Positions 35,624 through 45,670 of a stretch of DNA of 64,000 bases are shown here, one piece after another. The stretch lies in NCBI GenBank assembly GCA_945787805.1, contig CALZID010000002.1:1-64000 (forward strand), read 5' to 3'. The notes under the pieces were generated by a model, which saw nothing but the letters and a program-made list of their open reading frames with translations, did no database searches and was not told the DNA's origin. The position numbers were made by a program, and so were the translations under genes. Position 1 is the stretch's first letter, and the number at the start of each line of letters is the position of its first letter. The DNA is from an uncultured Clostridia bacterium (lineage in GTDB: Bacteria > Bacillota > Clostridia > Oscillospirales > Acutalibacteraceae).

Positions 35624-35699
35624 AAACAGTTTTTCAATTCTATTGTAAAAATGTGAGTGTTATGATAGAATACTCTCACATAAATTTGGCGGTGATTTT

Positions 35700-36986
35700 T
35701 TGAACGAAATTAAAGATTATATTGTTTATCCTGAAAACCTTGATACAAAAATGCCCGACAGCATTCCCGACATTCAAAGCGATTTTTATAAAAATGTTGT
35801 GCGTCTTATCAGTAACTTCGTTCTTAAATTTATTGTTCGCGGCGGAAGCACCATTGAAAAAATAGATATGGAAGGTCTTAAACCCCCATATATTGTTCTC
35901 GCAAACCACACGCAGTTTGCCGATTTCTTTGTAAGCTTTAAAGCGGTGCCTCCCCACAGATTTAACAATATTGCCACTCTCGACGGATTTGTGGGTTTAG
36001 AAAAGCCTATGGCAAAGTTAGGTTGTGCCTGTCACAGAAAATATACCACGGATATCAGTCTTGTCCGTGCTTGCCACAAGGTTCTTCACGAATATAAAGA
36101 TGTGCTCTTTATGTATCCCGAAGCACGGTATTCAAATGTGGGAACAACTGCAATTATTCCCGAAGTTGTGGGAAAACTCGTAAAGAAAAACAAGGTTCCC
36201 CTTGTTATTATGCTTCACCACGGCAACTATCTCAATGCACCTTTTTGGGATTTTTCTCAACACAGAAAAGTGCCTTTTCACTCCACAATGAAAAAAGTGC
36301 TGACAGCGGAGCAAATCGAAAGCCTGTCGGTTGATGAAATCAATGAAATCATTCGCACAGAGCTTTGCTATGATGAATATAAATGGCAGAAAGAGAATAA
36401 TATCAGAATTACCGAAGATTTCAGAGCGGATAATCTGAACAGAATTCTTTATAAATGTCCCCACTGTATGACTGAGGGCAAAACCGTGGGCAAGGGTATT
36501 AATCTCACCTGTGAAGAATGCGGAAAGGTTTGGGAAATGACCGAGCTCGGCGAGATGAAAGCGCTGGACGGTGAAACCGAGTTTTCGCATATTCCCGACT
36601 GGTATGAGTGGGAAAGAGAATGTGTTCGTCAGGAGCTTCTCGACGGTACATATAAATATGAAGAAACTCTTCGTGTTCACTCTTTGCCGGGTTCAAAATA
36701 TATCGACATAGGCGAAGCGCATGTTACCCATGACCTTGAAAACGGATTTGTTATCGAAGGCGAATATAATAAAAATAAATACAGAATTCAGCGCCGTACA
36801 AATACGCTCTATACTCTGCACAATGAATTTTCATTTATAAAGCTCGGCAGGGTTGACTGTTTTGATGTTTCGGTGAACGACAATTCTTTCTATTGTATTC
36901 CGTCACAGAAAGATGTTGTCACAAAGCTTATGCTGGCAACGGAAGAAGCCCATAAAATTGTAAATGAAAAGGTTGCAACGGTTTAA
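35700..36986 (+). CDS. PlsC-like acyltransferase with zinc ribbon (copy 1)
   Basis: A 428-residue protein beginning at TTG after GGCGGTGAT. Residues about 50-230 form a PlsC-type acyltransferase domain: H70-x4-D75 (ANHTQFADF) and MYPEARYS, a variant of FPEGTRS. A zinc ribbon CPHC...CEEC follows at about 245-275, then a beta-rich C-terminal domain. Acyltransferases of this family move acyl chains to glycerol-3-phosphate or other acceptors; a zinc ribbon is unusual there. The next gene six bases on encodes a close relative, so tandem duplication is likely. No transmembrane segment is obvious. Confidence 0.82.
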   Translation: MNEIKDYIVYPENLDTKMPDSIPDIQSDFYKNVVRLISNFVLKFIVRGGSTIEKIDMEGLKPPYIVLANHTQFADFFVSFKAVPPHRFNNIATLDGFVGLEKPMAKLGCACHRKYTTDISLVRACHKVLHEYKDVLFMYPEARYSNVGTTAIIPEVVGKLVKKNKVPLVIMLHHGNYLNAPFWDFSQHRKVPFHSTMKKVLTAEQIESLSVDEINEIIRTELCYDEYKWQKENNIRITEDFRADNLNRILYKCPHCMTEGKTVGKGINLTCEECGKVWEMTELGEMKALDGETEFSHIPDWYEWERECVRQELLDGTYKYEETLRVHSLPGSKYIDIGEAHVTHDLENGFVIEGEYNKNKYRIQRRTNTLYTLHNEFSFIKLGRVDCFDVSVNDNSFYCIPSQKDVVTKLMLATEEAHKIVNEKVATV

Positions 36987-36992
36987 AAGATT

Positions 36993-38294
36993 ATGAATAT
37001 AAACGAAAATTTTTCAACAGAAATTGTTTATCCCCCTGAGATTAAACGATATGACACATCTAATCAGCCATTAGTGCAATCCGGTTGGTTGACAGGTTTG
37101 GCTTGGTTTGCATCAAGTTTATTGCTTGCTTGTTTAAGAAAGGGATACAAAGTCGAAAAGACAAATATGAAAGGTTTAAAGCCTCCCTACATTTTACTTA
37201 TAAATCACATGCAACCCCTTGATTTTTGCTTTATGTATAAAATGTTTTTTCCGCATAAAGTCAGCACAGTGGCAGCTTATCATACATACACCGGCGTTTC
37301 TGACCTTATGGAAAAATTAGGCTGTATTATTACACGCAAACATATTGCAGATATCGGTCTTGTTCGTGCCTGCAAAAAAGTTTTACAAGAGCAAAAAGGT
37401 ATTTTCTGTATGTTCCCCGAAGCAGGATATTCCCCTGTGGGAACCTTGGGAATTTTGCCTGATTCTCTGGGTAAATTGGCAAAAAAAAGCGGTGTTCCCG
37501 TGGTGGTTATGCTTCAACGGGGCAGTTATCTCAATCTGCCTTTCTGGACAAATTCCAAGCACCGCAAAACGCCTGTTAAAATCGAGTTAAAACAAATTCT
37601 TACCCCCGAAGAATTAGAGTCAAAAAGCGCGGACGAAATCAATGAGATTATCCGCAAAGAAATGGACTATAATGAATATGAGTGGCAAAAAGAAAACGAT
37701 ATTCGCATTAAGTCAAAGGACCGTGCGCAGGGACTTCACAAGGTGCTCTATCAATGCCCCCACTGTATGCGTGAAGGCAAAATGAATTCAGACGGTATTC
37801 ACCTTTTCTGTGAAGAATGCGGTAAAAAGTGGGAAATGACTGAGCTTGGCGAAATGAAAGCGACGGACGGTGAAACAGAGTTTTCGCATATTCCCGACTG
37901 GTTTAATTGGCAGAGAGAAAATGTCCGTCGGCAAATACTTAACGGTGAATATCTCTTTGAAGACGAAGTTGAAATTTACTCTTTACCCGGTGTTGAAAGC
38001 TTTGTTAATTTAGGCAAAGCAAAGCTTACTCATTCCCTTGAAGACGGCTTTGTTATAACGGGTATTTTCAATGAGCACCCCTACCGTATTCAGCGTCTTC
38101 CGAAAGGGCATTACGATTTGCATGTTGAATATGAATTTCAAAGACTAAAGGGACCCGACTGTTTTTCTTTTTCAACCAAAAACGACACTTTTTTCTGCAT
38201 ACCGAGTAAAAAAGATGTTGTTACGAAACTCACTCTCGCAACGGAAGAAATATATAAAATCTTAAATGACAGTAAAGAAACCGTAAAAGCATAA
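36993..38294 (+). CDS. PlsC-like acyltransferase with zinc ribbon (copy 2)
   Basis: A 433-residue paralogue of the preceding gene with the same architecture: H-x4-D in INHMQPLDFCF, MFPEAGYSPVG in the FPEGTRS place, a zinc ribbon CPHCMREG...CEECGKKWEMTELGEMK, and the shared FSHIPDW and SLPG patches. A hydrophobic stretch near residues 35-50 (LAWFASSLLLACLR) may tether it to the membrane. The two copies differ in the substrate-binding blocks, so different acyl acceptors are possible. A terminator follows, so the two genes form one unit. Confidence 0.82.
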   Translation: MNINENFSTEIVYPPEIKRYDTSNQPLVQSGWLTGLAWFASSLLLACLRKGYKVEKTNMKGLKPPYILLINHMQPLDFCFMYKMFFPHKVSTVAAYHTYTGVSDLMEKLGCIITRKHIADIGLVRACKKVLQEQKGIFCMFPEAGYSPVGTLGILPDSLGKLAKKSGVPVVVMLQRGSYLNLPFWTNSKHRKTPVKIELKQILTPEELESKSADEINEIIRKEMDYNEYEWQKENDIRIKSKDRAQGLHKVLYQCPHCMREGKMNSDGIHLFCEECGKKWEMTELGEMKATDGETEFSHIPDWFNWQRENVRRQILNGEYLFEDEVEIYSLPGVESFVNLGKAKLTHSLEDGFVITGIFNEHPYRIQRLPKGHYDLHVEYEFQRLKGPDCFSFSTKNDTFFCIPSKKDVVTKLTLATEEIYKILNDSKETVKA

Positions 38295-38300
38295 AATAAA

Positions 38301-38337
38301 AGGTGTTGCAAAACTAAAATTTACAACACCTTTTTTT
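38301..38337. terminator. Bidirectional terminator
   Basis: GGTGTTG (38302-38308) and CAACACC (38324-38330) arms extended by AAA/TTT, T-run after and A-rich stretch before. It serves the PlsC pair and the convergent proS. Confidence 0.85.
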
Positions 38338-38345
38338 CTTTTGTT

Positions 38346-39782
38346 TTAATATGCCTTGCCCCAATAGAGCATTTTGTCTGCGGGCTTGCCGCAGCAAACG
38401 CATTTATCTGAAATCTTTTCTTGAACAAAAGGAATACAGCGAGATGTAACCCCTGCTCTATCTTTAAGAGCGTCTTCACATTCTCTGTCACCGCACCACA
38501 TAGCCTTGATAAATCCCGGCTTGTTTTCGGCAATGTCAATCATTTCGTCCATATCTTTTGCGGTATAGGTCATATTGCTTCTGCGTTCAAGCGCCGCATT
38601 ATAAAGACCGTCGTGAACCGTTTGAATAAGCTCGGGGATTTTTGTTTCAAGCTCGTCAAGAGATACAAAATATTTTTCTCTTGTATCACGGCGAACAATG
38701 ACGCACTGATTATTTTCAATATCACGGGGACCCAGTTCAAGTCTGAGCGGAACGCCCTTCATTTCATATTCCGCATATTTCCAGCCCGGTGAATTGTCGC
38801 TTAAATCAATCTTTGCTCTGCAAATCTTTTTAAGATTTTCATAAACTTCGGTTGCTTTTTCTTTAACCCCTGCCTTATGTGCGGCAACAGGAACAACAAC
38901 TACCTGAATCGGTGCGATTTTCGGCGGTAAAACAAGTCCGTTATCGTCACCGTGAGTCATAATGATAGCGCCGATAAGCCTTGTAGTACAGCCCCATGAT
39001 GTTTGGAAAGGATATTTCAGCTTGTTGTCTTTATCCTGGAACTGAATTCCGAAAGCCTTTGCAAATCCGTCACCGAAATAGTGGCTTGTACCTGACTGCA
39101 AGGCCTTACCGTCATGCATAAGAGCTTCGATTGTATATGTATCTTCTGCACCTGCAAATCTCTCTTTTGCGGTTTTAACGCCCTTTACAACCGGCATTGC
39201 AAGATAGTTTTCACAAAAGTCTGCATAAACATTGAGCATTTTGATTGTTTCTTCTTGTGCTTCTTCCGCTGTTGCGTGGATTGTGTGACCTTCTTGCCAT
39301 AAAAATTCTCTTGTTCTGAGGAAAGGTCTTGTTGTTTTTTCCCAACGGACAACCGAAACCCATTGATTATAAAGCTTCGGCAAATCACGGTATGATTGAA
39401 CAATATTTGCATAGTGTTCGCAGAAAAGAGTTTCGGAAGTCGGTCGAACACAAAGACGCTCTTCAAGTTTTTCACTGCCGCCGTGAGTCACCCAGGCAAC
39501 TTCGGGAGCAAAGCCTTCAACATGGTCTTTTTCTTTATTGAGAAGACTCTCGGGAATAAACATCGGCATACAGACATTTTCGTGCCCTGTTTCTTTGAAC
39601 ATCTCGTCAAGAGTTTTCTGAATATTCTCCCAAATTGCATAACCGTAAGGTCGAATAACCATGCAGCCTTTTACGCTGGTATATTCAACCAATTCTGCCT
39701 TTTTAACAACATCGGTGTACCATTTGGCAAAATCCACATCCATTGAAGTTATTTCTTCAACCATCTTTTTTTGTTCAGCCAT
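38346..39782 (-). CDS. proS: Prolyl-tRNA synthetase, short (archaeal/eukaryotic-like) type
   Basis: A 478-residue class II ProRS. The motif 2 region is [21 protein letters not shown] split with [18 protein letters not shown] follows, and the C-terminal end [18 protein letters not shown] is the zinc-type tail of the short form. The long bacterial ProRS has about 570 residues and an editing insertion; this one lacks it, a known type in Clostridia. A separate YbaK-like editing protein is not seen nearby. The SD is AAGGAAGAAGAAAA, eight bases upstream. acpP lies upstream on the same strand behind a terminator. Confidence 0.96.
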   Translation of the reverse strand: MAEQKKMVEEITSMDVDFAKWYTDVVKKAELVEYTSVKGCMVIRPYGYAIWENIQKTLDEMFKETGHENVCMPMFIPESLLNKEKDHVEGFAPEVAWVTHGGSEKLEERLCVRPTSETLFCEHYANIVQSYRDLPKLYNQWVSVVRWEKTTRPFLRTREFLWQEGHTIHATAEEAQEETIKMLNVYADFCENYLAMPVVKGVKTAKERFAGAEDTYTIEALMHDGKALQSGTSHYFGDGFAKAFGIQFQDKDNKLKYPFQTSWGCTTRLIGAIIMTHGDDNGLVLPPKIAPIQVVVVPVAAHKAGVKEKATEVYENLKKICRAKIDLSDNSPGWKYAEYEMKGVPLRLELGPRDIENNQCVIVRRDTREKYFVSLDELETKIPELIQTVHDGLYNAALERRSNMTYTAKDMDEMIDIAENKPGFIKAMWCGDRECEDALKDRAGVTSRCIPFVQEKISDKCVCCGKPADKMLYWGKAY

Positions 39783-39798
39783 TTTTCTTCTTCCTTAT

Positions 39799-39842
39799 CT
39801 AAAAATAAAAGATACAGGGACATTTTTTAAAAGTGCCCCTGT
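39799..39842 (-). terminator. Terminator after acpP
   Basis: ACAGGG and CCCTGT arms (39814-39842) with one inner mismatch, followed on the minus strand by a T-rich run. Confidence 0.75.
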
Positions 39843-39858
39843 CAAAATAAATCAAAAA

Positions 39859-40083
39859 TTAGTTTTCTTCAACATATTTAACGATATCAGCAACTGTTTT
39901 AATATTTTCAAGAGCCTCGTCAGGAATTTCCATATTGAATTCATCTTCAAATGTCATAACAAGGTCAGCTAAGTCGATACTGTCTGCGCCAAGGTCTTCA
40001 AGAAGAATTGAGTTCATTGTAACTTGGTCTTCTTCTAATTCAAGCTGGTCGCAAATGATTTCGCGAATTTTTTCAAACATCAT
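39859..40083 (-). CDS. acpP: Acyl carrier protein of fatty-acid synthesis
   Basis: A 74-residue acidic carrier protein with the canonical LGADSIDLADLV; Ser35 receives phosphopantetheine. It carries growing acyl chains in type II fatty-acid synthesis. The GGAGGTG SD is strong. Fab genes are not in this window. It is the general carrier, in contrast with the NRPS-linked carrier at 4190-4414, which has Asn before the serine. Confidence 0.94.
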   Translation of the reverse strand: MMFEKIREIICDQLELEEDQVTMNSILLEDLGADSIDLADLVMTFEDEFNMEIPDEALENIKTVADIVKYVEEN

Positions 40084-40147
40084 TTAACACCTCCAATTAT
40101 TTTATCACCAAATATAGTAAAATCTTTTATCGGTTTTGTCAACACCT

Positions 40148-41671
40148 TTATTGTAAATTTATGAAATCTTTAAGCGGTGTAAAGTCAATATCCTTTACAT
40201 CTTTTACACTTTCATAAAAAGATTTACAAATTTCAACACATCCGCCCTGAGAATCGCTTTCTGTGTTAAAGGGCATAACAGGGTCATGCACCGAAAGACG
40301 AAGCAAAAACCAGCCGTTTCTCTTTTCGTCTTTGAACGATACTCTGACACCTTCATAATTATCGGGAGCTAAAACCATATCGCTGTCATTTTCGGCAAGC
40401 ACCTTGATTTTTCCGATGAGTTCTTCACCGATAGACCTGAAATCTTCTGCGGTTATATTAAAACGCAGTTCTTTCTCTTCTGTCGGTTTGCGAAGTGAAG
40501 CAATGCAATCACCAATATGTTTTTGCTCTTTTCTGAGATTTGCCGCTTTAATAATAATCTTTGTAATGAGATATGCGCCGTCATCGAGATAATAATTCTC
40601 TTTAAAAGCGGCATGGCCCGAAGTTTCAATCGCAAGGGGTGTGTTTTCGCCTGAATTTGTACGGCGGATTGCTTCATCAATTACATTTTTATATCCACGC
40701 TTGAAACGGATATGTTTGCCGCCTAAATTCTCTTCAATGAACTCACGAAGTCCGTCGCTTGTAACGGAATCGGTTACCACTGTGCCGCCCTTGTTATTTT
40801 CAAGGGCAATAACCGAAGCCAATGCTACGATTGAGTTTCTGTTGATTTCGTCACCGCGGAAATCCACGCAAGATGCACGGTCAACATCCGTATCAAAAAT
40901 AACCCCTAAATCACAAAGATTTTCAACTGTTGCCTTGCGAATAAAATCCATAGCAACTTTATTCTCGGGGTTTGGAATATGGTTTGGGAACATTCCGTCA
41001 GGCTCTAAAAACTGACTTGCGCTGATATCTGCACCCAATGGCTCCAACACTTGTGTTGCATAAAATCCGCCGACGCCGTTACCCGCATCAACTGCGATTT
41101 TGAAGCCCTTTAAAGGATAATCGTAATCCTTTGCGCCGACTTCTTCTTTTATCATATCACGAAGCATCTTGGAATATACCGAAATATAGTCAATTACTCT
41201 GATGCTTCCGTTATTTTGGAGTTCTCTCGGCTTTTCTTCTTCGGCATTTTTGAGAATGCTTTTAAGTTCATCACCTGAAAGCCCACCGTCACGGGTGAAA
41301 AATTTAAGTCCGTTGCGGTCAAAGGGATGATGACTTGCGGTAATTTGAACGGCACCGTCGCATTTTTCGGTGACAGTTGTCATGAACATTGCGGGAGTTG
41401 AGCAATATGAACAGTCAAGCACATTTACACCCATACCCACGAGAATATCAATAACCGCCTTTTTTATTCTGTCGGCAGAAATTCTTGAATCGTGGCCCAC
41501 CGATACCAAAAGGCTTGTGGGCTTTTTTCTCTGTTTTTCACAAAGAAAGTCAATAAATGATGCGCTGATTTCTCTGACAACTTCGTCGGTCAGCTGAATT
41601 TCGGGATATTGTTTAGTTGCAACCGCAACACCCCGAACATCAGTACCGCTTTTTAAATGCATAAGCTTCAT
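40148..41671 (-). CDS. Phosphohexomutase (phosphomannomutase/phosphoglucomutase family)
   Basis: A 507-residue alpha-D-phosphohexomutase. The phosphoserine loop is ITASHHPFDRNG and the metal loop GVIFDTDVDRASC. The sugar loop ETSGHAAF and a C-terminal phosphate-binding patch APDNYEGVRVSF follow. These enzymes interconvert sugar 1- and 6-phosphates through a bisphosphate; whether glucose, mannose or glucosamine is the substrate cannot be read. Its start overlaps the stop of the upstream PLP gene by one base, so the two are coupled. Confidence 0.9.
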   Translation of the reverse strand: MKLMHLKSGTDVRGVAVATKQYPEIQLTDEVVREISASFIDFLCEKQRKKPTSLLVSVGHDSRISADRIKKAVIDILVGMGVNVLDCSYCSTPAMFMTTVTEKCDGAVQITASHHPFDRNGLKFFTRDGGLSGDELKSILKNAEEEKPRELQNNGSIRVIDYISVYSKMLRDMIKEEVGAKDYDYPLKGFKIAVDAGNGVGGFYATQVLEPLGADISASQFLEPDGMFPNHIPNPENKVAMDFIRKATVENLCDLGVIFDTDVDRASCVDFRGDEINRNSIVALASVIALENNKGGTVVTDSVTSDGLREFIEENLGGKHIRFKRGYKNVIDEAIRRTNSGENTPLAIETSGHAAFKENYYLDDGAYLITKIIIKAANLRKEQKHIGDCIASLRKPTEEKELRFNITAEDFRSIGEELIGKIKVLAENDSDMVLAPDNYEGVRVSFKDEKRNGWFLLRLSVHDPVMPFNTESDSQGGCVEICKSFYESVKDVKDIDFTPLKDFINLQ

Positions 41672-42939
41672 TATATAAGTCCCCTTTTAAGCATTTCTTC
41701 TGCCGCTAACATTACGCCTAATTTACCGCTGTGAAAATTGAGTCCGCCTTGCATCCATACCGCAAAGGGCTCACGAAGGGGAGCGTCGGCAGAAAGCTCA
41801 ATTGACGAACCCGATGTAAATGCCCCTGCAGACATAATAACCTGACTGTCATAGCCCGGCATATCCCACGGCTCGGGGGTTACATAGGAGTCAACGGGTG
41901 CACCCTTTTGAAGTCCTTGGCAGAATGCAATAAGATTTTCGGGATTTTCAAGGCAGATTGCCTGAATAATATCGTGACGGGCTTCATTCACTTCGGGTGT
42001 AACCTTAAAGCCTAATTCTGTGAAAAGCGATGCGGCAAAAACCGCAGTTTTGAGCGCTTCACCCACAACATGGGGGGCATTGAAAAGTCCCATAAACACA
42101 CTTCTGTTTTGCCCGAGAGTTGCGCCCACCTCTGTGCCGAGTCCCGGAGTTGTAAGTCTGTAACCGCAAAGCTCAACTAAATCTTTGCGTCCTGCAATAT
42201 ATCCGCCGCAAGGGGCAATTCCGCCGCCGGCATTTTTAATGAGCGAGCCCGCCATTAAATCTGCACCGACTTGGGTGGGTTCAAGCTTTTCGGTAAATTC
42301 ACCGTAGCAGTTATCAACCATAACAACGGCTCTTTTATTTACTCTGTGCACAATTTCGCAAACCTTTTCAATCTCAGCTATAGAAATTGTATGACGCAGC
42401 GAATAACCTCGGGAGCGCTGAATATAAACCATTCTGACTGCCTTATCGCTTGCGGCACTTTCGATGGCTTCAAAGTCTAATTCGTCATTTTCCGTTAAAT
42501 CAACCTGTTGATAAGTAACGCCAAAATCCAGGAGTGTGCCGTCACCCACATTTTTGCCGTTGAGCCCGATTGTTGAATGAAGCGTATCATAGGGTGTACC
42601 CGAAACACAAAGCATTGCGTCGTTAGGTCTTAAAATTCCGTAAAGACACACCGCAAGAGTGTGTGTTCCGCTTGCCAACGCACCTGCACGGATAATTGCG
42701 CTTTCTGCACCGAAAATATCCGCAGTGAGCACATCAAGTTTTTCTCTGCCCTTGTCACCGTAGCCGTAGCCCGTTGTGGTGTTAAAATCGGTTTCGTCAA
42801 CACGGTTGCGAATAAACGCAGACAATACTTTTTGCTGATTGTATTCTGTTAATTCATCTATTCCCTTGAAAACGGGACTTGCTTTTTCTAAGGCTACGCT
42901 TGATAATTCTTGAATTTTGTCGCTTATTTCAAAAAACAT
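41671..42939 (-). CDS. PLP enzyme of the aluminium-resistance / methionine gamma-lyase-like family
   Basis: A 422-residue fold type I PLP protein of the ARP (YnbB) group: VDETDFNTTTGYGYGDKGREK, IIRAGALASGTHTLAVCLYG, VDNCYGEF and GSLIKNAGGGIAPCGGYIAG, where the lysine is expected to bind PLP. Its natural reaction is not well established in the family. It is common in Firmicutes. The gene is coupled by a one-base overlap to the phosphohexomutase and lies 12 bases after the GNAT gene. Confidence 0.88.
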   Translation of the reverse strand: MFFEISDKIQELSSVALEKASPVFKGIDELTEYNQQKVLSAFIRNRVDETDFNTTTGYGYGDKGREKLDVLTADIFGAESAIIRAGALASGTHTLAVCLYGILRPNDAMLCVSGTPYDTLHSTIGLNGKNVGDGTLLDFGVTYQQVDLTENDELDFEAIESAASDKAVRMVYIQRSRGYSLRHTISIAEIEKVCEIVHRVNKRAVVMVDNCYGEFTEKLEPTQVGADLMAGSLIKNAGGGIAPCGGYIAGRKDLVELCGYRLTTPGLGTEVGATLGQNRSVFMGLFNAPHVVGEALKTAVFAASLFTELGFKVTPEVNEARHDIIQAICLENPENLIAFCQGLQKGAPVDSYVTPEPWDMPGYDSQVIMSAGAFTSGSSIELSADAPLREPFAVWMQGGLNFHSGKLGVMLAAEEMLKRGLI

Positions 42940-42951
42940 TTTGATTTTCCT

Positions 42952-43650
42952 TTATATTTTATATTCGTATATTTCTTTTACTGTTTTAAAGCCTATTTTT
43001 TCATAGAATTTCACATTATAATCACGGGAAATTAAATAGACATCTTTTGCAGGGGAAAGCGTTAGTAATTTTTTAACTAATGCTTTTCCGTAACCTTGTC
43101 CACGGTATTTTTCTTTGGCAAAAACATCTGAAATAAATGCCAAATCTTTATTGAACGAAATAAATCCGCCGCTGATTGTTTGAAAAGGTTTTTCAATTAT
43201 CGCACCTTCACAACAACCGCTGAGATTTAAGAACTGTTTTATTTCTGTATTTTTAGGTGTCAGCTTGTCATTTAATTTTTCAATCTTATTATAATGTGTG
43301 TATTTAATGCCCTTTTCACCCATTATACAGTCCAACGAAATATGCATTAGATATTTTTTGTCTATTAGAGTGTACGGTAAATTGTCGGTTGAGAGAATAC
43401 AGCCGTTTAACACAAATGAAAGCTCTTCAAAATCGGCATTTTCACTTGCAAAGGCAACACATCTGTCATTGTCGCCCGATACAATTGCCGTAATTTCATT
43501 TTCTTCGTTAAACTGCGCCCACACAACTCCGTCGTTTAACTCACAATCTATAAACAAGCCTGTTTGTGAAAGCAAAACGGCGGTGTTATCTTTACCTAAA
43601 TAGTCAAAAATTAACTTATCAAGACGATTTACCGATTTAACCATTTGCAA
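42952..43650 (-). CDS. GNAT-family N-acetyltransferase
   Basis: A 232-residue protein whose C-terminal third is a GNAT domain: ISDVFAKEKYRGQGYGKALVKKLL (the acetyl-CoA-binding R/Q-x-x-G-x-G/A motif) and a final FYEKIGFKTVKEIYEYKI. The N-terminal half is not assigned. The substrate is unknown. Its start overlaps the first M42 peptidase gene by 14 bases, so it is the third member of that operon. Confidence 0.82.
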   Translation of the reverse strand: MQMVKSVNRLDKLIFDYLGKDNTAVLLSQTGLFIDCELNDGVVWAQFNEENEITAIVSGDNDRCVAFASENADFEELSFVLNGCILSTDNLPYTLIDKKYLMHISLDCIMGEKGIKYTHYNKIEKLNDKLTPKNTEIKQFLNLSGCCEGAIIEKPFQTISGGFISFNKDLAFISDVFAKEKYRGQGYGKALVKKLLTLSPAKDVYLISRDYNVKFYEKIGFKTVKEIYEYKI

Positions 43651-44662
43651 ATTCCTTTAAAAGCTCTTTTGTAAGTTTTTCAACGCTGTCAATATCATTT
43701 ATATTACAAACTGAAGAGCCCGAATGAATATATCTGCAAGGCAATGAAACCGCAATAGTTTTAATTCCGCCCACGGATTTGTGAATTGCGCCCGCATCGT
43801 TTCCCCCTGCCACAACTGTTTTGGTCTGGCAAGAAATATTGTTGTTTTTCGCAATTTCAAATGCTTTTTTATACAGCTCTCTATCATATAGAGTGGCTCT
43901 GTCCATAAAGGATACCACCGCACCGCCACCGGTTTTGCAAACCTTTTTGTGTTCGGGAGTATCGGGAATGTCGGAAGCGGTTGTGGTTTCAATTACAATG
44001 GCATAATCGGGGTTTACCGTGTATGCGCCCACGGTGGCGCCTCGTGTACCGATTTCTTCCTGAACGGTGAAAACACAGGTATAGTCAATTTTTGACTTCT
44101 CTTGTAAAAGTTCAAGCATTACTCCGCAGCCCACTCTGTCGTCAAGGGCTTTTGACTTTAACATATTATTGCCGAATTCAATAAAATCCGACTTGAAATA
44201 TCCAAAATCACCGAGAGAAATATATTTTTCGGCTTCTTCTCTGTTTTCAAAACCGAAATCCGCTGAAATATCGGTAATTTTCGGTATTTTTTTACTCTCA
44301 TCGGCACTGCATTGATGAATTGCTTTGCCGCCTGCAACACCTGTCAATCCGTTAATAGTTAATTTTTTACCAAAGAGCGCAGAGTCGTCAATTCCGCCTA
44401 CATTTGATACATAAATATACCCTTCGTCGCTGATATATGTGACAATAAATCCCACTTCGTCCATGTGAGCGAAAAGTGCAACCTTATTTTTTGGTGCAGT
44501 TTCACCTTTTTTGTCAACGATTAAGTTACCGAGTGGGTCAACTGAATATGAGCAATCGTCGGGCAGATGGGCAATTATAAATTCTCTCACTCTTTTTTCG
44601 TCGCCAGATGTACCGTTGAGCATACAAAGTTCATTAAGCAAATTCATATTCATAGCGTTCAC
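43637..44662 (-). CDS. M42-family metallo-aminopeptidase (copy 1)
   Basis: A 341-residue M42 peptidase of the glutamyl-aminopeptidase/FrvX group. Metal ligands are seen in LFAHMDEVGFIV (His), KALDDRVGCG (Asp), VQEEIGTRGA (Glu pair), VIETTTASD and YIHSGS (His). These enzymes form tetrahedral dodecamers and trim peptides. It overlaps the following GNAT gene by 14 bases and the second M42 gene by four bases (ATGA). Confidence 0.92.
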   Translation of the reverse strand: MNAMNMNLLNELCMLNGTSGDEKRVREFIIAHLPDDCSYSVDPLGNLIVDKKGETAPKNKVALFAHMDEVGFIVTYISDEGYIYVSNVGGIDDSALFGKKLTINGLTGVAGGKAIHQCSADESKKIPKITDISADFGFENREEAEKYISLGDFGYFKSDFIEFGNNMLKSKALDDRVGCGVMLELLQEKSKIDYTCVFTVQEEIGTRGATVGAYTVNPDYAIVIETTTASDIPDTPEHKKVCKTGGGAVVSFMDRATLYDRELYKKAFEIAKNNNISCQTKTVVAGGNDAGAIHKSVGGIKTIAVSLPCRYIHSGSSVCNINDIDSVEKLTKELLKEFANG

Positions 44663-45651
44663 ACCCTTTCAAGAAACCGTGCAATAAGTTTTGCACAATT
44701 TTCAATGTCACGAATATCAACCGTTTCAACGGGAGTGTGCATATATTTCTGCGGCAGCGATACCAAAGCAGACGGGATTCCGCCTTTTGAAATTGTAATA
44801 TGGTCTGCATTTGTGCTTGTTTTACCGCTCATAATTTCTTTTTGATACGGAATATGATTTTCTTTTGCAATTTCAACGAGTAAATCGGAATATTCACGGC
44901 TTAAAATCGGTGAGTAGCCAATCATCGGACCACCGTTCATTCTTCCGCATTCTTTCGGGTTTGAATCGGGCGTGAGTGCGAAGCTCACATCAACCGACAA
45001 GGATAAATCCGCATCTGCATTATATGACGCACAGACAGCACCCGTGCCGCCCGTTTCTTCCTGTGCGGAGCAAACAACTGTGATTTTGTTGTCGGTATTT
45101 GTATATTCAAGAGCCTTTAAAAGCACCGCAATTCCGCCACGGTCATCAATGTAGGGTGAAGAAACTCTGTTTTCGCCGAGAACGGAGAAGGAATTTTTGA
45201 AGCTTGCTCTGTCACCTATTGAAATTATCTTTTCAGCGTCGATTTTGCTCATACCGATGTCCACAACGCAAGTACCGTCTTTTGAAACTCGGCTCTCACC
45301 GTCTGAAAGATGCGGGGGAACAGTGCAAACAACACCGTAGATATCTTTTGTTCCGTGAACGGTTAGCTCTGCGCCTTCAACAATTCGCATATCAACACCG
45401 CCGACCTTTGTCACACGAAGAAAGCCGTCGTCGGTAATACCTGTTACAACAAAGCCGATTGTGTCAAGATGAGCGTCGAGCAAAATGTGTTTTCCGCTGC
45501 CCTTTCGCTCGATAATTATGTTCCCAACAGTATCGCAGGAAACATCTCCGTACGGTGAAAAAAGCCCCTTGAAAGTTTCAAAGGAGCATTTTTCATCCCC
45601 TGCAACACCTGCAAGGGATGTTAATTCTTTTAAAAGTTCAATAGTTGTCAT
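44659..45651 (-). CDS. M42-family metallo-aminopeptidase (copy 2)
   Basis: A 330-residue paralogue with the ligand set LLDAHLDTIGFVV, PYIDDRGGIA, SAQEETGGTG, SVDVSF and YMHTPVET. It differs from copy 1 in the third metal-region residue (Asp in SVDVS versus Glu in VIETT), so specificities may differ. Co-translation with copy 1 (four-base overlap) suggests hetero-oligomers or complementary peptide trimming. It lies 19 bases after the galactokinase gene. Confidence 0.92.
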   Translation of the reverse strand: MTTIELLKELTSLAGVAGDEKCSFETFKGLFSPYGDVSCDTVGNIIIERKGSGKHILLDAHLDTIGFVVTGITDDGFLRVTKVGGVDMRIVEGAELTVHGTKDIYGVVCTVPPHLSDGESRVSKDGTCVVDIGMSKIDAEKIISIGDRASFKNSFSVLGENRVSSPYIDDRGGIAVLLKALEYTNTDNKITVVCSAQEETGGTGAVCASYNADADLSLSVDVSFALTPDSNPKECGRMNGGPMIGYSPILSREYSDLLVEIAKENHIPYQKEIMSGKTSTNADHITISKGGIPSALVSLPQKYMHTPVETVDIRDIENCAKLIARFLERV

Positions 45652-45670
45652 TTAACTCAACCTTTGTTTA

